NCBI RefSeq assembly: GCF_026625785.1
Contig: NZ_CP113063.1
Location: 4,030,001-4,094,000, forward strand
Source of the DNA: Gordonia sp. SL306
GTDB lineage: Bacteria > Actinomycetota > Actinomycetes > Mycobacteriales > Mycobacteriaceae
DNA length: 64,000 nucleotides
Direction: 5' to 3'
A program made the position numbers and the translations under genes. The notes below the pieces were generated by a model that saw nothing but the letters and a program-made list of their open reading frames with translations, ran no database searches and was not told where the DNA came from. Below are positions 30,301 through 38,834 of the stretch, one piece after another (position 1 is the stretch's first letter; every line of letters begins with the position of its first letter).

Positions 30301-33300
30301 TGACCGTCGATGTCACCGAGCATGCCTCGTGCGGGGTCACCGAGGTGCGGATCGATTACGCGAGTGCGCTGTTCGACCACGACACGGCCGAATCGATCTC
30401 CCGGTCCCTTAGTTCGCTACTGGGGCTCGTCGCGTCGGCGCCGAACTTGCGCCTGTCCGACGTCGACGTCTGCGGTGGCGACGTGCGTCGGCAGATCCTC
30501 GAGCAGTGGGCCCACGGGCCCGCGTCGCTCGAGGCACCCACCACGATCGACGCGATGCTGCGCACAGTCGCCGCGGAGCATCCCGATCGCCCGGCGATCA
30601 TCTGTGGCGACACGGCGATCGACCATCGGCAGTTCGACGCCTCGATCCGGACCGTCGTCGGGCACCTGCAGACACACGGAGTGGCCACCGGCGATCACGT
30701 GGCGGTACTCATGGCGCGCAGCGAGCTCCTGCCCGTCTCGATCGCCGCGGTACTGCGCGTCGGGGCGACCTGTGTCCCCGTCGACGCCGACCATCCGGAA
30801 GACCGGATCCGCCATGTGCTCGACGACTCCGGTGCCGTCGTGGTGCTCACCGATCAGCACACCGCGGACCGACGGGCCGACGTGCTGTCGAACCGGGAAG
30901 CCGTTCGCGTCGATGACATCGTGCGGGTCGGTGACATTGGGCGACCGGATGTCGCGCGGTCGGCGACGATCGGGCCGGCACCGCGTCCGCGATCGACGGC
31001 GATGTTGCTCTACACCTCGGGCTCCACCGGTGAACCCAAGGGTGTGGTGCTCTCGCACGCCGCGCTGGCACACCGGATTCAGTTGGCCACCAGGGATTTC
31101 GGCGTGGGAATCCACGCTGTCGGGCTCGCGAAGTCGGCGGTCGGATTCGTCGACGCGACCACCGAGCTCTTCGGTGTGCTCTGCGCAGGCGGGGCGGCGG
31201 TGATCGCGGACGACGAGACCGCGCGCGACCCTGCGGCACTGGCTGCGGCGATCGCCCGGCATCGGGTCACCGAGCTGGTCACGGTCCCGACCATCGCGCG
31301 GATCGTTGCCGACGTCGATCCCGAGATGCTGCGGACCGTCCGCCGGTGGGTGTGTTCGGGTGAGGAGATGACCGCGGCGGCGGCACGTCAGATCATCGCG
31401 TGCACACCGGACGCGACCGTGGTGAACCTGTATGGCTGCACCGAGGTGGCGGGTGACGTGACAGGTCTGGAAGGCGTCGACACGCCGTCTGCCGAATCGG
31501 GGCGGCCGGTACCGATCGGCCGACCCCTGCGGGGCAACTCGGTCTACCTGCTCGACCGGTGGCTGCGGCCAGTGCCACGAGGCGTCCTCGGCGAACTGTA
31601 CGTCGGTGGAGCACATCTGGCCGACGGTTACCACGGCCGCGGGCCGGAGACGGCGGCGCGATTCATCGCCAACCCCTTCGGCGGCGAACCCGGATCCCGG
31701 CTGTACCGAACCGGCGACCTCGCCCGCTGGGGCCGCGACGGCACGGTGCATCTCGCCGGTCGTTCCGACGATCAGGTCACCGTGCGGGGCGTCCGCATCG
31801 AACCCGGCGAGATCGCTGCGGTGCTCGAGTCACTCGACGCGGTGGACACGGCTGTCGTCACGGTCACGACGTCGGAGGTCACCGGCACGACGATGATCGC
31901 CGGATACGTGACCCTGCGTCGCGACGGGGACGGAGTGGTGATCTCGGACGGGGCTCAGTTGCGATCGGCGTTGATCGGGCGGCTGCCCGACACCATGGTC
32001 CCCGCCTCCGTGGTGATTCTCGATCGGTTCCCGCTCAACCCCAACGGCAAGATCGACCGGCGGGCGCTGCCATCGCCGACCTCGGACCGGGCGGCGCCGC
32101 ACCGTGAACCGAGTACCGATCACGAACGCGCACTCCGGCAGATCTTCGCGCGGGAGCTCGGATTCGACTCCGACGACCTGCACACGGTCGGAGTGGACGA
32201 CGACTTCTTCGAGCTCGGCGGCGACAGCATCGCCTCCTTACGGGTCGTGGCCGCGGCGGTGCGAACGGGTCTGCAGATCACGTCACGGCAGATGCTCGAG
32301 CAGCGGACGGTTGCGGCGCTTGCAGCCTGTGCTGCGGGAGCAGAGGCCGTCGTCGCAGACACCGCGGCTATCAGCGGGGCGGCCCCGGCCGCCGAGGTGA
32401 TCCCGATCCCGTCGACGACGGTCATACAACGGTTGCGGGCGTCCGGCCGTCCAATCGATGACTGCGTGATCACCGAGGTCGTCCGGGCAGGCCGGTTCGA
32501 CACCGCCGCGGTGACCGCGACCCTCGACGCCGCCGCACGGCGATATCAGGCGCTGCGCATGCGGGTCACCCCGAAGAACAAACTGGTGTGGGTGGCCGAG
32601 GTGCTGCCGGAGCCCCGGGCGGTGCCGTGTGTGAACGAGACGCCGGCGCAGAGCGTGGCCGATGCCGCCCACCGCGCCGTCGATCGGGTTCGCCTCACCG
32701 AGGGGACGCCGGTTGCCGCCGAGGTCATCGACATCGACGGAGGTTCGGCGGTCGTGCTCGCTGCACACCAGGTCGCGCTCGACCGGCGATCCCTTCATGA
32801 GGTGGCATCCGAGATCGCCGAGATCGCCGGGATCGCGGCCGAGCGGGCCCGCAGCGAGACCACACCGCAGACACCGTCGTTGTCGTTCGTCGACGCCGCG
32901 ACAACTCTGGACGAGCGCGCGCGATCATCGGATGCCGATCAGCTCGCCGCGGACCTCGCGACCCGTGCCGCCGCGTTGGGCGATGCGAGGCCCGGGCGTC
33001 CGGCGCCGGGCGACGACGCGGTGGGCGCGAGCGGGGTGGTCCCGACAGCCGATCCGGCGATGCTGCGGGATGCGCTTGTCTCCGCGCTCGGCGCCGAGTT
33101 CGGCGACGCCTCGCTCGACGTCGACACGGACCTGCGGACGCTGCTCGGAGCCGATGGCGCGGGCGTCGTCGGCTCGTTCACGGCACCCGTTCCATCGACC
33201 GGCATCGACGGAAGCGAACTCGTTGTGGGTGACGACGAGGCCGCGGGTGCATGGTGTGCCGTGCTGCGTCATGGAAACCGCACAGCTCGCAAGGCGCTCA

Positions 33301-33518
33301 AGCGAGTCGGCCACGCTCCGGTGTTGATGACCGAGATCGTCGGCGAGTCGGCGCGACCCGGCAGGCGCGAGGGGATCGAACAGGACTATTCGGTCGTCGC
33401 GCGATTCCGGTACTGCGACGACACCGCAGATCTCACGATCGTCGCGCCCGACCACGATGTCGCGCACGCGTTGTTGCACCGGTGGATCGGCGCACTGGAG
33501 GGCGGTGCCGGGCGCTGA
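27222..33518 (+). CDS. Nonribosomal peptide synthetase, A-T-C-A-T-[E-like] (2098 aa as read)
   Basis: Approximate layout in residues: A1 30-535 (TSGSTGTPKG ~180); T1 with GGHSL ~583; C 645-1087 (HHIAGDEW ~780); A2 1103-1617 (TSGSTGEPKG ~1264); T2 with LGGDSI ~1664; degenerate epimerization-like region 1723-2097, where the HHxxxDG motif reads AHQVALDRRS. Pocket residues aligned to PheA: A1 IDTTVSSGDK and A2 VDTVVSLGDK. Both lack Asp235; A2 fits the beta-alanine code VDxVISxGDK as I recall it at all but one of its specified positions. LGGDSI carriers usually precede epimerases, which agrees with the decayed E-like tail. No thioesterase is present, so this is probably the upstream synthetase. 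ATG 27222 has no good RBS; more likely the gene once continued from the condensation frame at 25933. Confidence 0.85.
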   Translation: MAVAGVGCAGAAAATGSPGAVSGSSTLVDELCRALARQSGGVAVIAGERELSRAEIHGRAWQLARMLIADGVRPDDRVAILLPRDESAVVAMLGVSLAGAAAVPVDPDYPPSRVEHIVTDARPRLLVTGRRIAHRSRLPCLTLDDPATRARLSQLATTPIDAAGRTAVVRPDHLACVAYTSGSTGTPKGVMVTQMAMVNRLRWAAESWLGDGNAPSGGNGRTSLWKSPVGFIDGITEVMGALLRGDRIVLADAGSARDPRAIADLLRRHRVTHLTAVPSLIRELLDLPGDDRLAGAPDLDLWVSSGEPLPAAVVSRVARNDRARLVNSYGSTEVTGDATYSEVSLGESIGIGTAVPGMRAMVLNPWLRPVGTGDVGELYIGGVQLARGYLGRPDQTAQRFLADPTRPGERMYRTGDLVMLDFTGRLRVIGRTDDQVKVRGVRVEPAEVERALADARGIDQAVVVATADGPDADVTLVAYVTAEPSQTGTDELPLDLAEVRAHIAATLPSHMMPALIMPIPEMPLSAHGKVDRRALPEPVWAADPYPGAEPSNATERAVATAFADILGRGGTSLQDDFFALGGHSLLVTRLLNRLTEEFDAHLEMRDVFDHPTVAGVSALIDESRRVDDGQRIPRVLARGPSAEDTELSTAQERLWFLFRLEGATAAYNIPIVLRLDTTPEQTALEAALRDVIERHEPLRTIIVDDRDGRAWQRVLPMTDVHLPVVVRHLDDHVVHRTVDDEVRDCAAHRFDLSGEIPVKAFLIDDRSGPDDSCAVVLLVHHIAGDEWSSPLLVDDLSHAYLARLDGRAPQFRPLPVTYRDHAHWQRALRGHPRLHSGIEYWRRRLSGAPEELDLPYDRPRPSVTDYRGGRVGFRLDDEVVGALREAARHQRVSMFMLMHAAVAMTLATMGAGDDIVVGTPVAGRDDAAVHDLVGFFVNMVALRTDLTGNPTISEVVSRVRDADLEAMAWSDIPFEAVVDATSPRRSMGRHPLFGVMVQYRANWGIPDFAGLDTDATPIDPGTSKFDLTVDVTEHASCGVTEVRIDYASALFDHDTAESISRSLSSLLGLVASAPNLRLSDVDVCGGDVRRQILEQWAHGPASLEAPTTIDAMLRTVAAEHPDRPAIICGDTAIDHRQFDASIRTVVGHLQTHGVATGDHVAVLMARSELLPVSIAAVLRVGATCVPVDADHPEDRIRHVLDDSGAVVVLTDQHTADRRADVLSNREAVRVDDIVRVGDIGRPDVARSATIGPAPRPRSTAMLLYTSGSTGEPKGVVLSHAALAHRIQLATRDFGVGIHAVGLAKSAVGFVDATTELFGVLCAGGAAVIADDETARDPAALAAAIARHRVTELVTVPTIARIVADVDPEMLRTVRRWVCSGEEMTAAAARQIIACTPDATVVNLYGCTEVAGDVTGLEGVDTPSAESGRPVPIGRPLRGNSVYLLDRWLRPVPRGVLGELYVGGAHLADGYHGRGPETAARFIANPFGGEPGSRLYRTGDLARWGRDGTVHLAGRSDDQVTVRGVRIEPGEIAAVLESLDAVDTAVVTVTTSEVTGTTMIAGYVTLRRDGDGVVISDGAQLRSALIGRLPDTMVPASVVILDRFPLNPNGKIDRRALPSPTSDRAAPHREPSTDHERALRQIFARELGFDSDDLHTVGVDDDFFELGGDSIASLRVVAAAVRTGLQITSRQMLEQRTVAALAACAAGAEAVVADTAAISGAAPAAEVIPIPSTTVIQRLRASGRPIDDCVITEVVRAGRFDTAAVTATLDAAARRYQALRMRVTPKNKLVWVAEVLPEPRAVPCVNETPAQSVADAAHRAVDRVRLTEGTPVAAEVIDIDGGSAVVLAAHQVALDRRSLHEVASEIAEIAGIAAERARSETTPQTPSLSFVDAATTLDERARSSDADQLAADLATRAAALGDARPGRPAPGDDAVGASGVVPTADPAMLRDALVSALGAEFGDASLDVDTDLRTLLGADGAGVVGSFTAPVPSTGIDGSELVVGDDEAAGAWCAVLRHGNRTARKALKRVGHAPVLMTEIVGESARPGRREGIEQDYSVVARFRYCDDTADLTIVAPDHDVAHALLHRWIGALEGGAGR

Positions 33519-33594
33519 CCGCGACCTCCGCTCCGGTGATCGGTTGGCGTCGTCGCAACCCGAGACCAGCAGGACAACGGTGGCGAGTGAGTGC

Positions 33595-35136
33595 TCAGAC
33601 GATCCCGCTGGGTGCCCTTCTGGTCCCGGGCTGCTGCCGGGGCATGTGGTTGGGCGGAACCGGATAGGGGCGCCCACGTCCGAGAGTGCCTGCGGCGACG
33701 TTCGGCCCGCAGCCGAGCAGCGCGTTCTGGGCGCCGGGAACCGGGTCACCGAATCGCGGACGAGCCGCGTTGGGCCGGTGGGCGAAGTCGAATGCGGACG
33801 TCATGTCACCCACGGTCTTCCGGCGCCAGGGCGTCAGATTGGGGACGTCGACGCCGAAGCGCCGCTCGATCAATCGGAGTTGTGACGTGTGGTCGAAGGT
33901 CTCCGATGCCACCAGACCGCCTCGGCTGTATGGCGAGATCACGAAACACGGGACCCGGTAGCCGAGCCCGATCGGACCGCGAATGCCCTTCGACGACGGC
34001 ACCTTCGCGATGTCGGGCACGCTGACGAACTCGCCCGCGGTACCCGCAGGCGGCGTGGGCGGGGTGACGTGATCGAAGAAGCCGCCGTTCTCGTCGTAGG
34101 AGATGATGAGAGCCGTCTTCTCCCACACCGCCGGGTTGGAGGTGAGGATGTTGAGGAGTTCGACGATCCCCACCGCTCCGAGGGCGGCGGGGAGGGCCGG
34201 GTGCTCACAGTTGATCGCCGACGGGATCACCCAGGAGACCTTCGGCAGCCGATCGGCCGCCACGTCGGCGGCGAAGTCGTTGGGGTAGGTCGGCGCGATG
34301 CCACGTCGGGCCAGTTCCGAGCCCGGGTTCTGCGCCTGTTTGAAGCACCCCATCATCCCGTCCAGGACGACCGACGACACCGGTCCGAGATCCCGGTTGT
34401 TGTAGATCTTCCAGCTCACCCCGGCGTCGCGCAGGTTCTCCGGCATGGTGCGCCAGGAGTAGACGAACTTCGGTATCAGCGTGGGGGTTTCGAGAAGCGG
34501 GCCGCCGTGGGCGCCCGTCGGGTCGATGCTCGCACTCATCCAGTAGAGGCGGTTGGGATCGGTGGGCCCGAGGACCGAGCAGTGATAGTTGTCGCACAGC
34601 GTGAACGCCTCGGCGAGGGATCTGTGGACGGGGATGTCCTCCCGCTCGTAGTAGCCCATCAGGGCGGGGGCGTTGGCCGGCCCGACCGACTCGATCGACA
34701 TCGGCAGCCAACCGTCGTTGCGTCCGCCGTTCCACGACCGGTGCATACCTTCCCACGAGTGGTCGGGATCGTTGATGCACTCGCCGTCGAGGTTCGCATC
34801 GTTGCGGGTGTCGAGCCGGAACGGCAGGGTGTGGCCGCGGCTGGTCGGTCCGACGCCCGGTGCCCAGCCGCGCTGCTTCCAGGCCGCCGACTTCTCACCG
34901 AATCCTCGTACGCCGGAATAGGTTCCGAAATAATGGTCGAACGACCGGTTCTCCTGCATGAACAGGACGACGTGTTCGATGTCGTCGAGCGATCCCGTAC
35001 CGGCTGGGTCGGCCGACGCGTATGCCCGGTCGATGATCGGCCCGGCCCAGGAGGTCAGGAGGGCGCCACCTCCGACCGCACCCACCCGGGCGAGGAACTC
35101 GCGGCGTGACAGACCTGCAAATGGCGTACCCGCCAT
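33595..35136 (-). CDS. Tat-exported phospholipase C-like phosphoesterase
   Basis: 513 residues. The N-terminus has a twin-arginine signal ([19 protein letters not shown]). The mature enzyme has the bacterial phospholipase C / acid phosphatase AcpA-type fold: [33 protein letters not shown], then [17 protein letters not shown] and [15 protein letters not shown] with metal-binding Asp/Glu/His residues. Such enzymes hydrolyse phosphodiesters such as phosphatidylcholine outside the cell. ATG 35136 is preceded by GAGGGG. It is the last gene of a minus-strand set with the DUF7064-like and kinase-fold genes, whose promoter region holds a KstR-like palindrome. The substrate is not known. Confidence 0.9.
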   Translation of the reverse strand: MAGTPFAGLSRREFLARVGAVGGGALLTSWAGPIIDRAYASADPAGTGSLDDIEHVVLFMQENRSFDHYFGTYSGVRGFGEKSAAWKQRGWAPGVGPTSRGHTLPFRLDTRNDANLDGECINDPDHSWEGMHRSWNGGRNDGWLPMSIESVGPANAPALMGYYEREDIPVHRSLAEAFTLCDNYHCSVLGPTDPNRLYWMSASIDPTGAHGGPLLETPTLIPKFVYSWRTMPENLRDAGVSWKIYNNRDLGPVSSVVLDGMMGCFKQAQNPGSELARRGIAPTYPNDFAADVAADRLPKVSWVIPSAINCEHPALPAALGAVGIVELLNILTSNPAVWEKTALIISYDENGGFFDHVTPPTPPAGTAGEFVSVPDIAKVPSSKGIRGPIGLGYRVPCFVISPYSRGGLVASETFDHTSQLRLIERRFGVDVPNLTPWRRKTVGDMTSAFDFAHRPNAARPRFGDPVPGAQNALLGCGPNVAAGTLGRGRPYPVPPNHMPRQQPGTRRAPSGIV

Positions 35137-35173
35137 GTTCGATTCCCCTCGGCAGACGATGCCTGTGAGCTGT

Positions 35174-36295
35174 TCAGGCCGGGTCAGTGTACTCGCTGAA
35201 ACCGTACTGTTGGTGCGGTCCGATCGCGGCGAATTCGAACAGGCCATCACCGGTTTCCTCTGTCTCGCCGTCGAATAGGGCGAAACGGGCGTAGTGGTCG
35301 GTGACGCAGAACATCTTCATGGTCGGATCGAGTTCGGGCACCTGCAGGTGCAGGTCCTCGACCTTCAGGTCGCCCTGCCACATGCCGTGCCGCCAGTCGG
35401 ATTCGAGTCCGTAACCGGTGCCGAACGCCAGGTAGTTGGCCAGCTGGGGGTGGCAGGTGACGGTGGTGACCGTGCCCGAGGGCCGTGTGAAGGTCAGCGT
35501 CGCCTCCGCCGTTTCGCGCGTGCCGGGGATGAAGGTGATCTGGTGTGAGACGTGTCCGAGCCATTCGGGTTCACGGTCCGGGTCGCGCCAGACCCGCCGC
35601 GCATCACCCATCACGCGCTCACCGGTCTCGGTCTCCTGGATGACCACCACGATCGAGTGCTCGGCGAACTCCATCACCGAATAGATCCAGAAGAAGGTCC
35701 CCGAGATGTTCGCATCGGCCCGGCGCCCGGGCGGTTCGGCCTCGCCCACCGGGCGGACTCCCCACGACCGGTCGCGGTTGCCACGCCAGCTGTCCGGTTC
35801 GACGTCGAATCGTGTGCCGTCGACGGTCAGTTCGCCGGACCACTTGCCCACCTGGACGAAACGTTGCGTGTCGAAGGTGACGCGCTCGACCTGCCTCAGG
35901 AAATGCCGCGGTTCGAGAGCAGCGGGACCGGTGGCGTCGAAGACGAGGTCGAAGGAGAGGTCGCCGTGGCCGGCGTCGAGGGCCACGCGGACGCGTTGCA
36001 GGCCGTCGAGGATCTCGATGGTGAACGGACCGACCCGCAGGTCGCCGCGGTCGGCCCCGAGGGCGCGTGACGCTCGGACCACGATGTGCTCGTCGTGGTG
36101 ACGGACGACGGCGAAGCAATCGGTGACGCCGAGGTTGGGATAGACCCCGAGCCCCACGATGAGCCACGGTGAGTCGGATTCCGGCCCATGGCAATTGAAG
36201 TAGTAGCGGTCGTAGAAGTTGCGGTCGGAGGTCTGGACGTGGCGAACGACCTCGGCGACCTGATGGATGGGGTAGTCGTCCATCGGTGACAGCAT
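35174..36295 (-). CDS. DUF7064/lipocalin-like protein of unknown function
   Basis: 373 residues, no signal peptide or membrane segment. It is rich in beta-strand-like alternation and carries [17 protein letters not shown], a motif seen in proteins often encoded beside APH-fold kinases in actinobacteria. [10 protein letters not shown] and [15 protein letters not shown] are further landmarks. I assign it to the DUF7064-type family from these motifs, without a search. The start directly abuts the upstream kinase stop (0-bp gap), so the two proteins likely act together, perhaps on a lipid or steroid given the KstR-like box upstream of the operon; that is inference. Confidence 0.7.
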   Translation of the reverse strand: MLSPMDDYPIHQVAEVVRHVQTSDRNFYDRYYFNCHGPESDSPWLIVGLGVYPNLGVTDCFAVVRHHDEHIVVRASRALGADRGDLRVGPFTIEILDGLQRVRVALDAGHGDLSFDLVFDATGPAALEPRHFLRQVERVTFDTQRFVQVGKWSGELTVDGTRFDVEPDSWRGNRDRSWGVRPVGEAEPPGRRADANISGTFFWIYSVMEFAEHSIVVVIQETETGERVMGDARRVWRDPDREPEWLGHVSHQITFIPGTRETAEATLTFTRPSGTVTTVTCHPQLANYLAFGTGYGLESDWRHGMWQGDLKVEDLHLQVPELDPTMKMFCVTDHYARFALFDGETEETGDGLFEFAAIGPHQQYGFSEYTDPA

Positions 36296-37414
36296 CTATC
36301 CGACCTTCTCCCAGTAGGTGCCCTCGAGCATGGCTTCGAGGGTCGCGCGGTGCAGGATCATGTCGTCGGGATCGGCGGGCTCTTCGGCCTGGCCGAAGTG
36401 GATGGCACGTGACTGGATCCGGTACATGACCACGGCATGGATGAGGGCTGCATAGGTGATGTAGAAATCGAGATCGTGCGGCTGATGTCCGCTCTTGCGG
36501 CTGTAGGCCTCGGCGACCTCGTCACGACGCAGGAAATCGGGCAGTCCGGGCAGGCCTGCCATCTCGGCCAGATCCTGGAAGAACCGGTGCAGGAAGATCA
36601 TCCACGCCACGTCCAGCTCACGCGGTCCGTACGTCGCCATCTCCCAGTCGAGTACCGCGGCCGGAGCGAAGTCCTGATAGATGATGTTGCCAATCCGGGC
36701 GTCGCCCCACGACAGCACCGGATCGGTCTCGTCCGGGACGTTCTCGTCGACCCAGGCGAACCCGCGCTCGATCAACCCTGATCCGGCCCGGCCGTCCGAT
36801 GCCCACGCGTAGAACTCGCGCAACCGTCGGATGTGGGCGCGTAGCGGAGTCTCTCCCGGCCCGGGCCGATCCAGCAACTCATGCGGCACGGGCGCGGAGT
36901 GGATCATCGCCAGGGTCTCTATCGTCTTCTCGGTCAACGTCGCCCGCTGCTCGGGCGTCGCCTCGCTCATCCATGAGCCGAAGGTGTAGGGCATCACATC
37001 CGGCGGCACCTGTCCGTCGACGCGGCCCATGATGAAGAACGGGGCGCCGAGCGGGCGGGGATCTGGTTCGGACCAATAGAGCTTCGGAAGGGCCACATAC
37101 GTGCTCGACGCCACATGGCCGATGATCCGGAACTGGCGGTCGAGGTCGTAGGTGGGGAAGACCGGATCGCTCTCGGCGAGCGGGGCGACACGGACCACGA
37201 GCTGGTGTTCGGTCTCGTCCCACCGGGCGTCGAGGACGATCGTCTCGCTGGACATCCCGTTCGCCGACGGGATCTCCAACCGGGTGACGGTCACCGGCGA
37301 GTCGACGACGGTGTTCAACCAGTCTTCGAGACGGGCGCGGAGCCAGTCGGGGTCGCGACGCGACGACGTCGGGCGTGCGACCTCGTTGGGGTCTGCTGAA
37401 TCGGTATCCGGCAT
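36296..37414 (-). CDS. APH-fold phosphotransferase family protein
   Basis: 372 residues with the aminoglycoside phosphotransferase / ACAD10-like kinase plan: LVVRVAP (ATP-lysine region replaced by Arg), FFIMGRVDG hinge, catalytic loop LSWGDARIGN and metal-binding AAVLDWEMATYGPRELDVAW. Trp in place of the HGD histidine is usual in this subfamily, so activity is plausible. These proteins are not antibiotic-resistance enzymes as a rule; many phosphorylate hydroxyacyl or other small metabolites. The start is uncertain between ATG 37414 and 37426; 37414 has a weak GGATGG upstream. First gene of the minus-strand operon, with a KstR-like site at 37456-37469. Confidence 0.85.
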   Translation of the reverse strand: MPDTDSADPNEVARPTSSRRDPDWLRARLEDWLNTVVDSPVTVTRLEIPSANGMSSETIVLDARWDETEHQLVVRVAPLAESDPVFPTYDLDRQFRIIGHVASSTYVALPKLYWSEPDPRPLGAPFFIMGRVDGQVPPDVMPYTFGSWMSEATPEQRATLTEKTIETLAMIHSAPVPHELLDRPGPGETPLRAHIRRLREFYAWASDGRAGSGLIERGFAWVDENVPDETDPVLSWGDARIGNIIYQDFAPAAVLDWEMATYGPRELDVAWMIFLHRFFQDLAEMAGLPGLPDFLRRDEVAEAYSRKSGHQPHDLDFYITYAALIHAVVMYRIQSRAIHFGQAEEPADPDDMILHRATLEAMLEGTYWEKVG

Positions 37415-37455
37415 AAGGCCATCCATCGGACGAGTGCGGGTGGGGCGGACAGAAT

Positions 37456-37469
37456 TAGAACACGTTCCA
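37456..37469. promoter_or_regulatory. KstR-like operator between divergent genes
   Basis: TAGAACACGTTCCA fits TNNAACNNGTTNNA, the binding pattern of the TetR repressor KstR that controls cholesterol catabolism in mycobacteria and rhodococci. It lies 41 bp upstream of the kinase-fold gene start and 132 bp upstream of the divergent MpaB-type oxygenase gene. A chance match is possible because only eight positions are fixed. Confidence 0.55.
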
Positions 37470-37601
37470 GCCCGCCTTGTCTGCCGACTCGGAGAGTTCG
37501 TCTGTGGAGCGGTCGACTGCACCGAGCGACCCATCCGACACGCTGCCCGACAGCGCCGGATGGTGCTTGACCTGCGTACATGCAGTGGTCACCATGGTGG
37601 T

Positions 37602-38792
37602 ATGGATGCCGCGTCGATCACCGGGGCGCGCAATTGGGATGCGGTCCGGCAGCGTCACCCCGAGATGGTGGATCGCCTCGAGGTCGGTCTGTCGCGGTCC
37701 GATGCGCTCGCTGATGCCGTGATCGCGCAGATGCACGAACGCGATGTCTCGTGGATGCGATTGCTCGCATCCGTGGAGGCCGGCGTCGACGATCCGGCGA
37801 CGTTGCCGACCCTCGCGGATCTGATGCGGTCGGCGAGCGAGCCTCCGCCGTGGTTCGACCGGGCGCTGGCCGAGGCCGGTGCGCGCGCGTGGTGGCGGTT
37901 CGGCACGCTGCAGTCGTCGACGCTGTATCAGTCGCTGATCTATGGGTACAAGGCGCAGGGATTCGTCCGGCCGCTGGCCGCCACGGGCCGGCTCGGCGAC
38001 GGGACGCTCGAGCGGGTTCAGAACACGGCGCGCTGGGTGGCCGAGGCGACCGCGCCGGGGGCCATGCGTCCGGGCGCCCCCGGGTGGGTGGCGACCATCC
38101 GAATCCGCTTGCTGCACGCGTTGATCCGTGACCATCTGCTGGCCGACCGAGGTGGCACGGGGGAAGTCTGGGACGCCGACTCGTGGGGCGTGCCGATCAA
38201 CCAGACCTATTCGGCGCTGACCATCGGTGGGGGCTTTCTCGTGCTGCCCCTGATCGTCGCGCGCGACCTTGGGATCCACTACAGCAGCGCCGAACGTGAG
38301 GCGATCACCCATCTCTGGCGATGGATCGGCTGGGTGATCGGCGTCGACGACCGTTGGCTGCCGACCGACTTCGCCGGAGCCCGTGAACTGTTCGCCGTCG
38401 CGGCGGAGTTCGAGCTGGAACCCGATGCGGTCTCGAAGACCTTGACCCGTGCTCTGCTGCGGGACGGCTACGATCTGCAGAACGCGATCCCGCTACCAGG
38501 ACCGGTGGTGTCGATGATGGGACTCGTGATCAAACCGGTTCTCTCCACGTCGTTCTCATCGATCAGTACCCGCTGGATGGAACAACCCGCGGCGGGCGCC
38601 ATGGGGTTGCGCAGGACACCGCTCCATCACCTGGTGGACGTGGCCCGCCCGGCCGTTCGCCTGCGTGAGGTCTTGCGTGCGACAGGTCTATTGGGTTCCG
38701 AGGCCGCCGTCGTCCGCCGGGAACTGCGGACGGTACGCCGAGGTCTCGGGTTGCCCGCACTGGACGCCGAGCCGTTGACCGAAGTCGGTTAA
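37602..38792 (+). CDS. MpaB/latex-clearing-protein family oxygenase (DUF2236)
   Basis: 396 residues of the DUF2236 family, heme b proteins that include latex clearing protein Lcp and MpaB. Features: RAWWRFGTLQSSTLYQSLIYGY near residue 90, VATIRIRLLHALIRDHLL with candidate heme ligand His near 170, and WRWIGWVIGVDDRWLPTD near 245. No Tat or Sec signal is visible, unlike secreted Lcp, so it is probably intracellular and not a rubber oxygenase. ATG 37602 is used although the RBS is poor; a 10-bp palindrome CACCATGGTG lies just before it. The stop overlaps the candidate operator for the next gene. Confidence 0.82.
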   Translation: MDAASITGARNWDAVRQRHPEMVDRLEVGLSRSDALADAVIAQMHERDVSWMRLLASVEAGVDDPATLPTLADLMRSASEPPPWFDRALAEAGARAWWRFGTLQSSTLYQSLIYGYKAQGFVRPLAATGRLGDGTLERVQNTARWVAEATAPGAMRPGAPGWVATIRIRLLHALIRDHLLADRGGTGEVWDADSWGVPINQTYSALTIGGGFLVLPLIVARDLGIHYSSAEREAITHLWRWIGWVIGVDDRWLPTDFAGARELFAVAAEFELEPDAVSKTLTRALLRDGYDLQNAIPLPGPVVSMMGLVIKPVLSTSFSSISTRWMEQPAAGAMGLRRTPLHHLVDVARPAVRLREVLRATGLLGSEAAVVRRELRTVRRGLGLPALDAEPLTEVG

Positions 38793-38807
38793 TGTTGATA
38801 ACTTAAC
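38788..38807. promoter_or_regulatory. Candidate TetR operator before the MMPL-TetR pair
   Basis: GTTAATGTTGATAACTTAAC contains nested inverted arms GTTAA/TTAAC and GTT/AAC around GAT. It starts just before the stop of the oxygenase gene and lies 28 bp before the MMPL start. The likely ligand is the TetR protein encoded at 41096. Confidence 0.45.
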
Positions 38808-38834
38808 GCCGATAAGCGACCCGTGGGAGTGCGT

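Noticed and set aside
36296..37414. Aminoglycoside resistance gene
   Set aside because: The APH fold is shared by many metabolic kinases; the SWGDARIGN variant and the operon partners point to a metabolic role.
37602..38792. Secreted latex-clearing protein for rubber degradation
   Set aside because: The family fits, but no signal peptide is present and a general MpaB-type oxygenase is the safer call.
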